From Arthrobacter pascens (GTDB lineage: Bacteria; Actinomycetota; Actinomycetes; Actinomycetales; Micrococcaceae): a stretch of 64,000 nt of DNA. How positions within the stretch are numbered: position 1 is the stretch's first letter; each line of letters starts with the position of its first letter. Below are positions 55,573 to 64,000 of this stretch, piece by piece. The stretch is from NCBI RefSeq assembly GCF_030815585.1, contig NZ_JAUSWY010000001.1:2666001-2730000 (forward strand). Direction: 5' to 3'. The position numbers and the translations under genes are program-made. The notes under the pieces were generated by a model. The model was not told the origin of the DNA, did not search any database, and worked only from the letters and a program-made list of their open reading frames with translations.

Positions 55573-56288
55573 GCGACATCCGCGTCCTCGTTGTGGAGGA
55601 CGAGCCCGTGGCGTCCGCAGCGCATGCTGCCTACGTGGGCAGGCTTGAGGGATTCATGCTTGCCGGCACGGCCCCGGACGGCCAGTCGGCACTCCGTCTG
55701 CTGACCGAGTTCGCAACCTCCGGCGACGCGGTGGAACTTGTCCTGCTGGACATGAACCTTCCCGATCTCCACGGTCTTGACATCGCCCGGCGCATGCGTG
55801 CGTCCGGGATACTCGCGGACATCATCGCCATCACGGCCGTCCGGGAACTGGCCATTGTCCGGAGCGCTGTGGCCATTGGAGTGGTCCAGTACCTGATCAA
55901 GCCCTTCACGTACGCCACCTTCGCGGACAAGCTGACGAGCTACCGGCTGTTCCGGGAGCAATTGGCCTCCCCTGGACCTGGCTCCGGTTCCGGCAGGACC
56001 GGAGCATCCCAGAGCGAGGTGGACCAGGCCTTCGCGAGCCTGCGGGCGCCGTCGGAACTGCCCCTGCCCAAGGGCCTGTCCGCTTCAACGCTTGAATCCG
56101 TACAGGAGTACATGAAGCAACACCGGGAAGCCGTTTCAGCGACGGAGGTCACGGAGGCCCTAGGGATGTCCCGGGTGACCGCGCGGCGGTATCTGGAATA
56201 TCTGGCCGACGCCGGAACCGTGTCCCGGACTGCCCGCTATGGCACGCCGGGCAGGCCCGAGAATGAATACCGGTGGAGCGGCCGGTGA
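55569..56288 (+). CDS. CitB/DcuR-family response regulator
   Basis: 239-residue response regulator. Receiver domain about 1-125 with acidic pocket Glu10-Asp11, phospho-acceptor Asp61 (VLLDMNLPD) and Lys in YLIKPFTYATF. The C-terminal domain (about 165-239) has the helix-turn-helix EVTEALGMSRVTARRYLEYLADAG. Pairs with the preceding kinase and most likely controls the divergent dctA. Confidence 0.94.
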   Translation: MSDIRVLVVEDEPVASAAHAAYVGRLEGFMLAGTAPDGQSALRLLTEFATSGDAVELVLLDMNLPDLHGLDIARRMRASGILADIIAITAVRELAIVRSAVAIGVVQYLIKPFTYATFADKLTSYRLFREQLASPGPGSGSGRTGASQSEVDQAFASLRAPSELPLPKGLSASTLESVQEYMKQHREAVSATEVTEALGMSRVTARRYLEYLADAGTVSRTARYGTPGRPENEYRWSGR

Positions 56289-56302
56289 GCCCAAGGCGCC
56301 AC

Positions 56303-56372
56303 TGTATACAAAACACTCGTAATTTCACGTTTTCTCCCAGAAACAGCGCCCATTCGCCCGGCTATGTATACA
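56303..56372 (+). promoter_or_regulatory. two TGTATACA palindromes before the GntR-prp operon
   Basis: The 8-base palindrome TGTATACA occurs at 56303-56310 and again at 56365-56372, 62 bases apart (about six helical turns), in an AT-richer stretch upstream of the GntR gene. GntR/FCD regulators bind short palindromes of this kind, so these are likely autoregulatory and prp-operon operators allowing looping or cooperative binding. Confidence 0.65.
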
Positions 56373-56404
56373 CTGAGGGGAACGTCCAATGAAAGGGAGC
56401 AACG

Positions 56405-57046
56405 ATGCGCGCCAGCGACAGGGCCTACGCCGCGCTCCGTGACGACATCGTGGAGTGGCGGCTTCTTCCCGGCAGCCTTCTCGGAGAGGTGGAGCAGTCC
56501 GAGCGGCTGGGCGTTTCGCGCACGCCGCTGAGGGAGGCGCTTAGCCGGCTGACCGCCGAAGGGCTCACGACGGCGGCAGGAGGCCGCGGCGTCGTCGTCA
56601 CCGGTATCTCTCTCAAGGACATCGACGAACTGTTCGAGCTCCGCGAAACACTCGAACGCCGGGCGGCGGCTCTGGCGGCCGAACGTGGCGACCCTGAAGA
56701 GTTCAGGAAACTGCACTGCGAATTGCTGGCGGCTCCGGAGCTGATCCACGGCGACGATCCAGCCCGGCACGACTACTACGCGCTGGTGGCGCGCCTGGAC
56801 GCGGCCATCGATGCGGCGATTTCGAACTCCTACCTGGCCCAGGCCATGGGCAGCCTCCGGGTCCACCTGGTCCGGATCCGCCGGCTCGCGGCCGATGACG
56901 CGTCCCGGCTGACCGCAGCCGCGTCCGAACACGCCGCAATCGCCGAAGCAATTGCCGCACGCAATCCGAGCCTGGCCAAAGCCGCCACCACGGTCCACTT
57001 GCACCGCAGTCTTTCCCACGTCAAAGCCACGCACACACCTCACTAA
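56405..57046 (+). CDS. GntR-family (FCD) regulator of the prp operon
   Basis: 213-residue GntR regulator. Winged helix-turn-helix about 1-70 ([23 protein letters not shown], in part; [17 protein letters not shown]) and an all-helical FCD effector domain about 75-205. It is 8 bases upstream of prpD and read in the same direction, so it probably senses a 2-methylcitrate-cycle intermediate. It takes the place of the PrpR-type regulators used elsewhere. Good ribosome-binding site GAAAGGGAG. Confidence 0.92.
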   Translation: MRASDRAYAALRDDIVEWRLLPGSLLGEVEQSERLGVSRTPLREALSRLTAEGLTTAAGGRGVVVTGISLKDIDELFELRETLERRAAALAAERGDPEEFRKLHCELLAAPELIHGDDPARHDYYALVARLDAAIDAAISNSYLAQAMGSLRVHLVRIRRLAADDASRLTAAASEHAAIAEAIAARNPSLAKAATTVHLHRSLSHVKATHTPH

Positions 57047-57054
57047 GGAGCCCC

Positions 57055-58575
57055 ATGGTCAAGGAACACCACGTCCGTGTTTACAAGAGCGATGAAAACC
57101 TGGCCCGGGAGGACCAGTTGGCGCACAAGATCGCCGTGGTGGCGGCAGACCCGGTGGACGTCACCGCTGACGTCACAGAGATGGTGATCAACCGGATCAT
57201 CGACAACGCCTCGGTGGCAATTGCCTCCCTGAACCGTGCGCCGATCGTCGCTGCCCGGGCGCAGGCACTCAGCCATGGCCCCAGCACCGGGGGGAAGGGC
57301 GCCAAGGTTTTTGGCATCAGCGAGCGCGTCTCCCCCGAATGGGCGGCATGGGCCAACGGCGTGGCGGTGCGGGAACTGGATTACCACGACACATTCCTGG
57401 CAGCCGACTACTCCCACCCGGGGGACAACATCCCGCCGATTCTTGCCGTTGCCCAGCATCTGGGGTCAAACGGCCGGGATCTGGTCCGGGCCATCGCCAC
57501 GGGGTATGAGATCCAGGTCAACCTGGTGAAGGCGATCTGCCTGCACAAGCACAAGATCGACCACGTCGCGCACCTCGGACCGTCCGCCGCCGCCGGCATC
57601 GGCACGCTGCTGGGCCTCGACGTCGAAACGATCTTCCAATCCGTGGGCCAGGCGCTGCACACGACTACCGCCACGCGGCAGTCCCGCAAGGGTGAGATTT
57701 CCACGTGGAAGGCCCATGCCCCGGCGTTCGCGGGCAAGATGGCCGTCGAGGCCGCGGACCGGGCGATGCGCGGCCAGACCTCCCCGGTGCCCATCTACGA
57801 GGGCGAAGACGGCGTGATCGCCTGGCTGCTGGACGGGCCAGAGGCGTCCTACAGCGTGCCCCTTCCCGAGGCCGGAGAGGCCAAGCGGGCCATCCTGGAC
57901 ACCTACACCAAGGAACACTCGGCCGAATACCAGGCGCAGGCCTGGATCGACCTGGCCCGGAAGCTGAACAAAGAACACCCGGAGGCCACGGACCCGGCCA
58001 CGGTGAAGTCCGTGCTGATCAGGACCAGCCACCATACGCACTATGTGATCGGTTCCGGGGCCAACGATCCGCAGAAGTACAGCCCCTCAGCCAGCCGGGA
58101 AACCCTGGACCACTCCATCCCCTACATCTTCACCGTCGCACTGCAGGACGGGTCCTGGCACCACGTGGACTCCTACTCCCCCGAACGCGCCGCCCGGCCG
58201 GACACCGTAGACCTCTGGCACAAAGTCAGCACCGAGGAAGACCCGGAGTGGACCCGCCGCTACCACTCCCTGGACATCAACGAAAAAGCTTTCGGCGGCT
58301 CCGTGGAAATCACCCTCACCGACGGCACCGTCATCAGGGACGAGATCGCCGTGGCGGACGCCCACCCGCTCGGCGCCAGGCCGTTCGCCCGGGAACAGTA
58401 CGTGGACAAATTCCGGACGCTCGCCGCAGGGCTCGTGGCGGACGAAGAGATTGAGCGGTTCCTCGATGCCGCGGCCCGGCTCCCGGAACTGGCGGCCGGA
58501 GAACTGGACCAGCTGAACATCACGGCGGCATCCGGTGTCATTGACTTCGCTGCCGCACCGCAGGGGCTGTTCTAA
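57055..58575 (+). CDS. prpD: 2-methylcitrate dehydratase PrpD
   Basis: 506-residue MmgE/PrpD-family dehydratase, step two of propionate breakdown by the 2-methylcitrate cycle. Typical sequences: [25 protein letters not shown] (in part), [28 protein letters not shown] (in part), [23 protein letters not shown] has AAGGAG upstream. Directly abuts prpB. Confidence 0.95.
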   Translation: MVKEHHVRVYKSDENLAREDQLAHKIAVVAADPVDVTADVTEMVINRIIDNASVAIASLNRAPIVAARAQALSHGPSTGGKGAKVFGISERVSPEWAAWANGVAVRELDYHDTFLAADYSHPGDNIPPILAVAQHLGSNGRDLVRAIATGYEIQVNLVKAICLHKHKIDHVAHLGPSAAAGIGTLLGLDVETIFQSVGQALHTTTATRQSRKGEISTWKAHAPAFAGKMAVEAADRAMRGQTSPVPIYEGEDGVIAWLLDGPEASYSVPLPEAGEAKRAILDTYTKEHSAEYQAQAWIDLARKLNKEHPEATDPATVKSVLIRTSHHTHYVIGSGANDPQKYSPSASRETLDHSIPYIFTVALQDGSWHHVDSYSPERAARPDTVDLWHKVSTEEDPEWTRRYHSLDINEKAFGGSVEITLTDGTVIRDEIAVADAHPLGARPFAREQYVDKFRTLAAGLVADEEIERFLDAAARLPELAAGELDQLNITAASGVIDFAAAPQGLF

Positions 58576-59478
58576 ATGCTGTATTCAACCACCACGCCAG
58601 AACAGAAGCGGATCCGGTTACGGGAACTGCTGGCGTCCGGAACCATCCAGCAGTTCCCCGGCGCGTTCAACCCACTCTCCGCCCGGCTGATCGAAGAGAA
58701 AGGCTTCACCGGGGTCTACATCTCCGGCGCCGTGCTCGCCAACGACCTCGGACTGCCGGACATCGGACTCACCACGCTGACAGAGGTGGCCACCCGGGCC
58801 GGGCAGATCGCCCGGATGACCGATCTGCCGTCCATCGTCGACGCCGACACCGGCTTCGGTGAGCCGATGAACGTGGCCCGCACGGTCCAGGAACTTGAAA
58901 ACGCCGGCCTGGCCGGCCTGCACATCGAGGACCAGTTCAACCCGAAACGCTGCGGTCACCTCGACGGCAAGAACGTGGTGGACCTGGACACCGCCACCAA
59001 ACGCATCCGTGCCGCAGCCGACGCCCGCAGGGATCCCAACTTCCTGATCATGGCCCGCACCGACATCCGCGCCACCGACGGCCTGGAAGCGGCGCAGGAA
59101 CGCGCCAAGGCCCTCGTGGAGGCCGGAGCTGACGCCATCTTCCCGGAAGCCATGAAGGACCTCACCGAATTCCAGGCCATCCGCAACGCAGTGGACGTGC
59201 CGATCCTGGCCAACATGACCGAGTTCGGCCAAAGCGCGCTGTTCACCGTGGACCAACTGGCCGGCGTCGGGGTCAATATGATCATTTATCCGGTGACCCT
59301 GCTCCGTAGTGCCATGGGCGCCGCGGAGCGTACGCTGGAAGCGATCAAGGCCAACGGAACCCAGGAGGCACAGGTCGGGACCATGCTGACGCGTGCGCGT
59401 TTGTATGACCTCGTGGACTACGAGGCCTACAACCGCTTTGACACCGGGATCTTTAACTTCCAGATACCCGGCAAGTGA
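58576..59478 (+). CDS. prpB: methylisocitrate lyase PrpB
   Basis: 300-residue isocitrate-lyase-superfamily enzyme splitting 2-methylisocitrate into pyruvate and succinate. Active-site signature KRCGHLDGK (about 124-132), substrate/Mg site DADTGFGEP and ARTDIRATDGLE are present. Starts one base after the prpD stop (TAAATG), so translation is coupled. Confidence 0.96.
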   Translation: MLYSTTTPEQKRIRLRELLASGTIQQFPGAFNPLSARLIEEKGFTGVYISGAVLANDLGLPDIGLTTLTEVATRAGQIARMTDLPSIVDADTGFGEPMNVARTVQELENAGLAGLHIEDQFNPKRCGHLDGKNVVDLDTATKRIRAAADARRDPNFLIMARTDIRATDGLEAAQERAKALVEAGADAIFPEAMKDLTEFQAIRNAVDVPILANMTEFGQSALFTVDQLAGVGVNMIIYPVTLLRSAMGAAERTLEAIKANGTQEAQVGTMLTRARLYDLVDYEAYNRFDTGIFNFQIPGK

Positions 59479-59540
59479 CCCCGCAAACAGTTTCCGGCGC
59501 AGGCCGGCATAACAGGCGACAGGAACAAAGGAGTTTCAGC

Positions 59541-60680
59541 ATGGCTGAACAGGACATCAAAAAGGGCCTCGCCGGCGTCGTGGTGGACTACACCGCCGTC
59601 TCGAAGGTCAACCCCGACACCAACTCGCTGCTGTACCGGGGCTACCCCGTCCAGGAGCTGGCCGCCAGGTGCAGTTTTGAGGAAGTTGCTTACCTGCTGT
59701 GGAACGGCGAGCTCCCCACGGCAGAGCAGCTCGCGGAGTTCATGGAGCGGGAACGCGCCGGGCGCGCCCTGGATCCGGTGGTCAAACAGGTGATCGACGC
59801 ACTGCCCACCGGCTCGCACCCCATGGACGTCTGCCGGACCGCGGCCTCCGTCATAGGGGCGCGGCACCAGCTGGCCGAAGACTCCTCGCGCGAGGCAAAC
59901 ATGGCCAAGGCGTTGGACCTGTTCGCCGCGATGCCGGCCGTGGTGGCCTACGACCAGCGCCGGCGTCACGGCCAGGAGGCGGTGGAACCCCGCGATGACC
60001 TCGATTACTCCGCCAACTTCCTCTGGATGACGTTCGGCGAGGAACAGGTACCTGAGGTTGTGGACGCGTTCAACGTGTCGATGATCTTGTATGCCGAGCA
60101 CTCCTTCAACGCCTCGACGTTCACGGCACGAGTGATTACCTCAACGCTCTCCGACCTGCATTCAGCCGTGACCGGGGCCATCGGCGCGCTCAAGGGTGCG
60201 CTCCATGGCGGCGCCAACGAGGCCGTGATGCACACCTTCGACGAGATCGGCATCCGGCCGGAGGAGTCCCTGGAGGACGCTGCAGCCCGGGCAAAGACCT
60301 GGATGGAAGAGGCCCTGGTGCAGAAGAAGAAGGTCATGGGCTTCGGCCACCGCGTGTACAAGCATGGCGACTCCCGCGTGCCCACCATGAAAGCCGCCCT
60401 GGACAAGATGATCGCCCACTACGGCCGGCCGGAACTCCTGGGGCTCTACAACGGCCTGGAATCGGCTATGGACGAGGCAAAGGGGATCAAGCCGAACCTC
60501 GACTACCCCACAGGCCCCACGTACCACCTCATGGGATTCGACACGGCAACGTTCACTCCCCTGTTCGTCGCCAGCCGCATCACCGGCTGGACTGCGCACA
60601 TCATGGAGCAGCTTGATTCGAACTCGCTGATCCGTCCCTTGAGCGAATACAACGGCGCTGAGGAACGGCACGTCCCCTAA
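59541..60680 (+). CDS. prpC: 2-methylcitrate synthase PrpC
   Basis: 379-residue citrate-synthase-family enzyme joining propionyl-CoA and oxaloacetate. Catalytic residues lie in AEHSFNAST (His), GFGHRVYKHGD (His) and GFDTATFTP (Asp). Its position after prpD and prpB, and a length typical of short citrate synthases, argue for methylcitrate synthase, although such enzymes usually retain some citrate synthase activity. ATG at 59541 has AAAGGAG 7 bases upstream; the open extension to 59475 is unsupported. Confidence 0.93.
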   Translation: MAEQDIKKGLAGVVVDYTAVSKVNPDTNSLLYRGYPVQELAARCSFEEVAYLLWNGELPTAEQLAEFMERERAGRALDPVVKQVIDALPTGSHPMDVCRTAASVIGARHQLAEDSSREANMAKALDLFAAMPAVVAYDQRRRHGQEAVEPRDDLDYSANFLWMTFGEEQVPEVVDAFNVSMILYAEHSFNASTFTARVITSTLSDLHSAVTGAIGALKGALHGGANEAVMHTFDEIGIRPEESLEDAAARAKTWMEEALVQKKKVMGFGHRVYKHGDSRVPTMKAALDKMIAHYGRPELLGLYNGLESAMDEAKGIKPNLDYPTGPTYHLMGFDTATFTPLFVASRITGWTAHIMEQLDSNSLIRPLSEYNGAEERHVP

Positions 60681-60716
60681 GGATCCAAGTTCTGAGGTTC
60701 CGCCGCATCACCGGTT

Positions 60717-60754
60717 CGACGACAGGCCGGTCGCCCTTGACCGGCCTGTCGTCG
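60717..60754. terminator. bidirectional terminator prpC / NUDIX
   Basis: Perfect 16-bp stem (CGACGACAGGCCGGTC and complement) with loop GCCCTT, directly abutting the stop codon of the minus-strand NUDIX gene and 37 bases past prpC. Confidence 0.88.
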
Positions 60755-61240
60755 TCAGCGCGTTGTGTAATCCAGGACTTCCCGGACAGTTTCGTTGTCC
60801 TCGTTCAGAACAACCGTGAGGCGCAGCACTGAGCCGCCCAGGGCCAACGGAAGCCAATGGGCCGCGTCCTGCCACATCCTGTCCACGGGCAGGGATCCGA
60901 CGTCGAACCATTCCGGCAGGATTTCGGCACTTTCGGCCGGTTCGCCGGTCCAGCGTGCGGCCACGAAGAGCCTGGTGGTCATGTTCCACTCCGGGCGCGC
61001 CGGGAAATCGAACACCACCACCCCGGCGTCACGCAGATCCTGTTCAAGGACCACCACGCCGGCTTCCTCGTGGACTTCGCGGCAGGCAGCCTCTTCATCT
61101 GTCTCGCCCGGCTCAACATGGCCACCGAGACCCACCACCTTGCCGCGGCCGAAGCCCGTTTTCTTCATGCCCAGCAGGACCTGTGGCACGCCGGCGGACT
61201 CACGGGTGAGAAAGCACAGCGTGACCGGGGTGAACGTCAT
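60755..61240 (-). CDS. NUDIX hydrolase (MTH1-like)
   Basis: 161-residue NUDIX enzyme. Complete box GGHVEPGETDEEAACREVHEEAGV (in two parts: GGHVEPGE and REVHEEAGV) at about 38-61. The preceding FGRGKVVGLGG resembles MTH1/NUDT1-type enzymes that clean up oxidised nucleoside triphosphates. Substrate not fixed by sequence. Transcribed toward prpC, sharing its terminator. Confidence 0.9.
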   Translation of the reverse strand: MTFTPVTLCFLTRESAGVPQVLLGMKKTGFGRGKVVGLGGHVEPGETDEEAACREVHEEAGVVVLEQDLRDAGVVVFDFPARPEWNMTTRLFVAARWTGEPAESAEILPEWFDVGSLPVDRMWQDAAHWLPLALGGSVLRLTVVLNEDNETVREVLDYTTR

Positions 61241-61290
61241 GCCCTCAACCTTATAGCCTGGCCGCCTGCGACCTCCGGCGGAATCCTTGC

Positions 61291-62052
61291 TCAGGAGGCG
61301 TCGGCCGGGCCTTCTCCAACAAGTTGGGGCCGGAGCTCAACAGGGATCCCTTTCTGAGCGAATTCCTGGTCCATCGCTTCCTGAGCAGTCACCCGTTGAC
61401 CGTTCTGCGAGACGTCGTTGTTCAAGGCCTGGAATTTCCAGTTGAAAACTGTGGACCACGGCGCCTGCACGTCGAAGAGGAAACGGCCGTTCTGCAGCCT
61501 GGCGATCTGATACCAGGCGTTTCCCCCGTCGAGCTGAAGGGCCCTGGCACCGTCGTCGGAAATCGAGTAGGCCAGCCAGCCATCGGCGCAGCCAAGCACG
61601 GTGTAATAGTGCTGCTCCGTTTCGGCAATCGGCTCAATGGCGCGCGCCGGTGTATTCATGAGCTGGTCAATGTTGGCCACGATGCATGGGACGCCGCCGG
61701 TGGTCAGGACAGCTGGTGTTGTGGCGGACGGACTGGCCGACGGGGTGGGCGCGGCTTCGGTGGTGCTGGCACTCGGGGATGGGGTGGCTTCGGTGGTGCC
61801 TGCGGGCGCGGGCGCCGGCTGCGGTGCCCCCATTCCGCCGGCCACAACGACGCCGCCAACCACTGCGGCTGCCGCAAGGGCGACGACTGCAGTGCGGACC
61901 GCCGTTCGGCGAGCGGATCTGTGCACTGACAGGGGCACCACATTGGGGTCGTCAGAATAGACGATGGAGCGCGCGGCGGCGGCTGCCGAAGCGGTCCGTG
62001 GTTCAGCCACCTGTGGTTTGGCATCCTTCATGAGCTGTTCGATCCGGTCCAT
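61291..62052 (-). CDS. single-pass membrane protein paired with ECF sigma factor
   Basis: 253-residue protein directly after the sigma factor gene (2 bases between stop and ATG at 62052). Short cytoplasmic domain about 1-52 (MDRIEQLMKDAKP...), one membrane segment about 53-75, a Ser/Thr/Pro/Ala-rich linker about 78-115, and an extracytoplasmic domain about 116-253 with two Cys. It sits and is built like an anti-sigma factor but lacks the HxxxCxxC zinc motif of ZAS domains. An anti-sigma role is inference; the outer domain is not one I recognise. Confidence 0.82.
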   Translation of the reverse strand: MDRIEQLMKDAKPQVAEPRTASAAAAARSIVYSDDPNVVPLSVHRSARRTAVRTAVVALAAAAVVGGVVVAGGMGAPQPAPAPAGTTEATPSPSASTTEAAPTPSASPSATTPAVLTTGGVPCIVANIDQLMNTPARAIEPIAETEQHYYTVLGCADGWLAYSISDDGARALQLDGGNAWYQIARLQNGRFLFDVQAPWSTVFNWKFQALNNDVSQNGQRVTAQEAMDQEFAQKGIPVELRPQLVGEGPADAS

Positions 62053-62054
62053 GG

Positions 62055-62558
62055 CTAGCCCTTCCGTTCGGTCATAAGTTGTGCAGGGGCCACGTTGGCA
62101 AATGCCCGGCGTGCCCGATGAAGGCGGACGGCGGCGGCAGAGGGGGAACACCCGAGTGTCTGGGCCAGTTCGGCGGTGGTCAGACCGTCCCAGTAGGTGA
62201 GCATAAGAACCTCCCGGTCCCGCTCGTTGAGCCGCAGCAGGACATCGGCCACGGCGGCCTGCTCTTCATCGTTGGAGCCAGGAGCCTGGCTGCGGGCCTG
62301 GTCCTGCAGGCGATCGATGAGTTCGAGGCGACGACGGCGGCCCTTGTACTCATTGCTGAGCACCTTCCGGGCAGTCGCGAGCAGCCAGCCTATGCCTGGC
62401 GGTTCCGCCAGCTGCTTCTCCCAGGCGATCCTGAAGACGTCCGCCGCCAGTTCCTCGGCGCGGGGCAGGTCGTTGATGCGGTAGGCAATGTAGCGGTACA
62501 CGCGCGTGAAATGCTGAGTGTGCAGGTCAATAAAGTCATGTTCACTGGCTGCCAACAT
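62055..62558 (-). CDS. ECF-type RNA polymerase sigma factor
   Basis: 167-residue sigma-70-family factor with region 2 (RVYRYIAYRINDLPRAEELAADVFRIAWEK, in parts about 20-50) and region 4 (LNERDREVLMLTYWDGLTTAELAQTLG, in parts about 108-150, then helix-turn-helix SPSAAAVRLHRAR). ATG at 62558 is chosen because GGGGGGA lies about 6 bases upstream; ATG at 62585 is also in frame. Paired with the membrane protein downstream, suggesting signal-controlled release. Confidence 0.92.
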   Translation of the reverse strand: MLAASEHDFIDLHTQHFTRVYRYIAYRINDLPRAEELAADVFRIAWEKQLAEPPGIGWLLATARKVLSNEYKGRRRRLELIDRLQDQARSQAPGSNDEEQAAVADVLLRLNERDREVLMLTYWDGLTTAELAQTLGCSPSAAAVRLHRARRAFANVAPAQLMTERKG

Positions 62559-62684
62559 GGTGTTCCCCCCGGCATCGGATGACATAGGTTCTTAACCAAT
62601 AAGTGTCCAGTGCAGCCCTGTTTCTTACACCCGGGCAAAGATATTTTTCGCCCGGACCGGGAAACGGGGGTGTAAACCCGGCTG

Positions 62685-63719
62685 TCAGCCCAGCGCCCGG
62701 GGGTGGGCGGCGGCATAGATTTCGCGCAGCGTATCAGCGGTGACCAGCGTGTAGACCTGCGTGGTGGTCACGGATGCATGGCCCAGGAGTTCCTGGACCA
62801 CGCGGACGTCCGCACCGCCTTCCAGCAGGTGGGTGGCGAAGGAGTGCCGCAGCGTGTGGGGCGAAACAGCCTTGCTGATGTTGGCCTTGTCCGCTGCGGC
62901 CTTAAGGATGGTCCACGCGCTCTGGCGGCTGATCCTTCCGCCCCGGGCATTCAGGAAAAGCGCCGGGGTGCCCTTGCCCTTCGCTGCCAGCAGCGGACGG
63001 CCACGCACCAGGTAAGCGTCGAGGGCCCTCGCCCCGTAAGACCCCAGCGGCACCAGCCGCTCCTTGGATCCCTTCCCGAAAAGGCGGACGATGGCGGGGC
63101 CGGCCTCGGCCTCCTGCAGCGAGATGTCGTCGACGTCCAGACCCACTGCCTCGCTGATCCGTGCCCCTGTGGAGTACAGGAATTCCAACAGGGCACGGTC
63201 ACGCAGGCCTGTCGCCGTGTCCGTGGCGGCAGCTTCGAGGATTCGGGTTACTTCGTCCACGCTGATTGCCTTGGGCAGCCTCTTGCCGGGCATGGGCGGA
63301 TGGACGTCGCTGGCCGGGTCCGTGGTTGTCAGTCCTTCGAGGGCCCAGAACTTGTGCAGTCCGCGGACCGCCACCACCGTCCTGGCCGCCGACCTCACAC
63401 CCAAGGCCGTGCCGCCGTCGGAACCGTCGGAGAGGGCCTGGACGTACCCGGTCACGTGATGCCGGGTAATCTGGTCCGGGCGCCGGCAGCCGGCCGTCGC
63501 CAGGTAGCGGGAGTACCGCATGAGGTCCCGGCGGTAGGCGGAGAGCGTGTTAAGTGCCAATCCCCGTTCGACGCCCATGTGCTGCAGATATTCGGTGATG
63601 GCGCGATCTATGGCAGTCAGGGGCCGGGGCTGCGCCGTGGCAGGTTCCGCAGCGGCCGGTGTTGCGGCCGGCGCTTCAGCGGGTGGGCTGGTTTCCGCAG
63701 ACGTGCTCACCGGCGTCAA
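62685..63719 (-). CDS. xerD: site-specific tyrosine recombinase XerD
   Basis: 344-residue recombinase resolving chromosome dimers at dif with XerC. SAM-like N-terminal domain about 35-125; catalytic residues in [11 protein letters not shown] (Arg), GKGSKER (Lys), [11 protein letters not shown] (His/Arg), [13 protein letters not shown] (His and Tyr nucleophile). An Ala/Pro-rich extension of about 33 residues precedes the core. TTG at 63719 overlaps the preceding NUDIX stop (TTGA); a GTG three codons on is an alternative. Confidence 0.94.
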   Translation of the reverse strand: MTPVSTSAETSPPAEAPAATPAAAEPATAQPRPLTAIDRAITEYLQHMGVERGLALNTLSAYRRDLMRYSRYLATAGCRRPDQITRHHVTGYVQALSDGSDGGTALGVRSAARTVVAVRGLHKFWALEGLTTTDPASDVHPPMPGKRLPKAISVDEVTRILEAAATDTATGLRDRALLEFLYSTGARISEAVGLDVDDISLQEAEAGPAIVRLFGKGSKERLVPLGSYGARALDAYLVRGRPLLAAKGKGTPALFLNARGGRISRQSAWTILKAAADKANISKAVSPHTLRHSFATHLLEGGADVRVVQELLGHASVTTTQVYTLVTADTLREIYAAAHPRALG

Positions 63720-64000
63720 CGCTGGCTGGGGTGGGCGGGCCAGGGTGCGTCTGCGGGGCGCAGTCCGGCAAAGCCGTCCGCCCTCGCTGCGGCGGCCGCA
63801 AGGATTCCGACGACGGCGGACGGGTTGTGCAGCCGGCCTTGCAGGACTGCGGCCACAGCTTCGTCCAGGGCTATCCAGTGGAGTTCGATCTCTGCTTCCT
63901 CATCCGTCCGCTCGTGGCGGTCATGATGCGGTACGTCGCTGACGTCACGGGCAAGGTAGATCCTGATGGCCTCGCTGGAGGAACCGGGCGAATTGAAGAA
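63716..64000 (-). CDS. ADP-ribose pyrophosphatase-type NUDIX hydrolase, C-terminal part
   Basis: 94 codons plus stop, running off the window edge. The visible C-terminal portion reads [19 protein letters not shown] at the cut, followed by [16 protein letters not shown], which matches the C-terminal half of Rv1700/NudF-type ADP-sugar pyrophosphatases. The NUDIX box itself lies outside the window. Stop TGA overlaps the xerD TTG start, as expected for the conserved nudF-xerD pair. Confidence 0.85.
   Translation of the reverse strand, partial: FFNSPGSSSEAIRIYLARDVSDVPHHDRHERTDEEAEIELHWIALDEAVAAVLQGRLHNPSAVVGILAAAAARADGFAGLRPADAPWPAHPSQR

Noticed and set aside
62685..63719. xerD as a phage or island integrase
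   Set aside because: Housekeeping XerD sequence with its usual NUDIX neighbour; no attachment repeats or phage genes nearby.

Overview
The window is high-GC actinobacterial chromosome. It most resembles Arthrobacter/Pseudarthrobacter or another member of the Micrococcaceae. Three things point there: protein sequence character, frequent GTG/TTG starts with 4- or 8-base gene overlaps, and a MurE whose substrate motif is of the L-lysine rather than the diaminopimelate kind. Long stretches keep the gene order I recall from Mycobacterium tuberculosis: roughly Rv2146c-Rv2187 (1-34.7 kb), Rv1826-Rv1830 (39.4-42.5 kb), and Rv1713-Rv1708 plus Rv1701-Rv1700 (44.4-52.2 and 62.7-64 kb). No prophage, insertion sequence, CRISPR array or recognisable defence system was found.

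1-18.8 kb (minus strand): a complete division and cell-wall (dcw) cluster. In transcription order it is mraZ, rsmH, ftsL-like, ftsI, murE, murF, mraY, murD, ftsW, murG, murC, ftsQ, ftsZ, pgeF, yggS, sepF, yggT. MraZ boxes overlap a promoter at its head, and ftsZ has its own AT-rich upstream region. The genes make lipid II (MurC-F, MraY, MurG), polymerise it at the septum (FtsW/FtsI) and build the Z-ring (FtsZ, SepF, FtsQ, FtsL).

19.1-31.6 kb: a DUF3040 membrane protein, DNA polymerase IV, a lipoprotein, a polyprenyl diphosphate synthase, an Rv2175c-type DNA-binding protein, a triple-LysM/lytic transglycosylase secreted protein, a PASTA Ser/Thr kinase, class II DAHP synthase, a PlsC-type acyltransferase, two tandem alpha/beta hydrolases and a repeat-containing membrane protein.

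31.6-44.2 kb: ROK glucokinase, a long-chain acyl-CoA ligase behind a well-defined promoter/operator, pyruvate carboxylase, an orphan ParA-like ATPase, the conserved module MerR - bifunctional nuclease - MerR(FtsR-like) - GarA/OdhI FHA - GcvH, a small membrane protein, an Fpg/Nei glycosylase and a tRNA-Pro(GGG).

44.4-52.3 kb (minus strand): the operon parA-scpA-scpB-rluB-tyrA-cmk-plsC-der, covering chromosome segregation, ribosome maturation and nucleotide/amino-acid metabolism. It normally sits close to xerD. Here about 10 kb of metabolic and regulatory genes lies between parA and xerD: a C4-dicarboxylate transporter with its two-component system, a GntR-controlled 2-methylcitrate operon (prpDBC), a NUDIX hydrolase, and an ECF sigma factor with a non-canonical membrane partner. 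The window ends inside an ADP-ribose-pyrophosphatase-type NUDIX gene next to xerD.

Most genes are housekeeping. The less ordinary items are a repeated AACCTT-type sequence element shared by the ftsZ, merR and parA upstream regions, the PASTA kinase at the pknL locus, the long RGG-like tail on the pseudouridine synthase, the sigma/partner pair, the palindromic operators at fadD and prp, and a perfect 28-bp hairpin.
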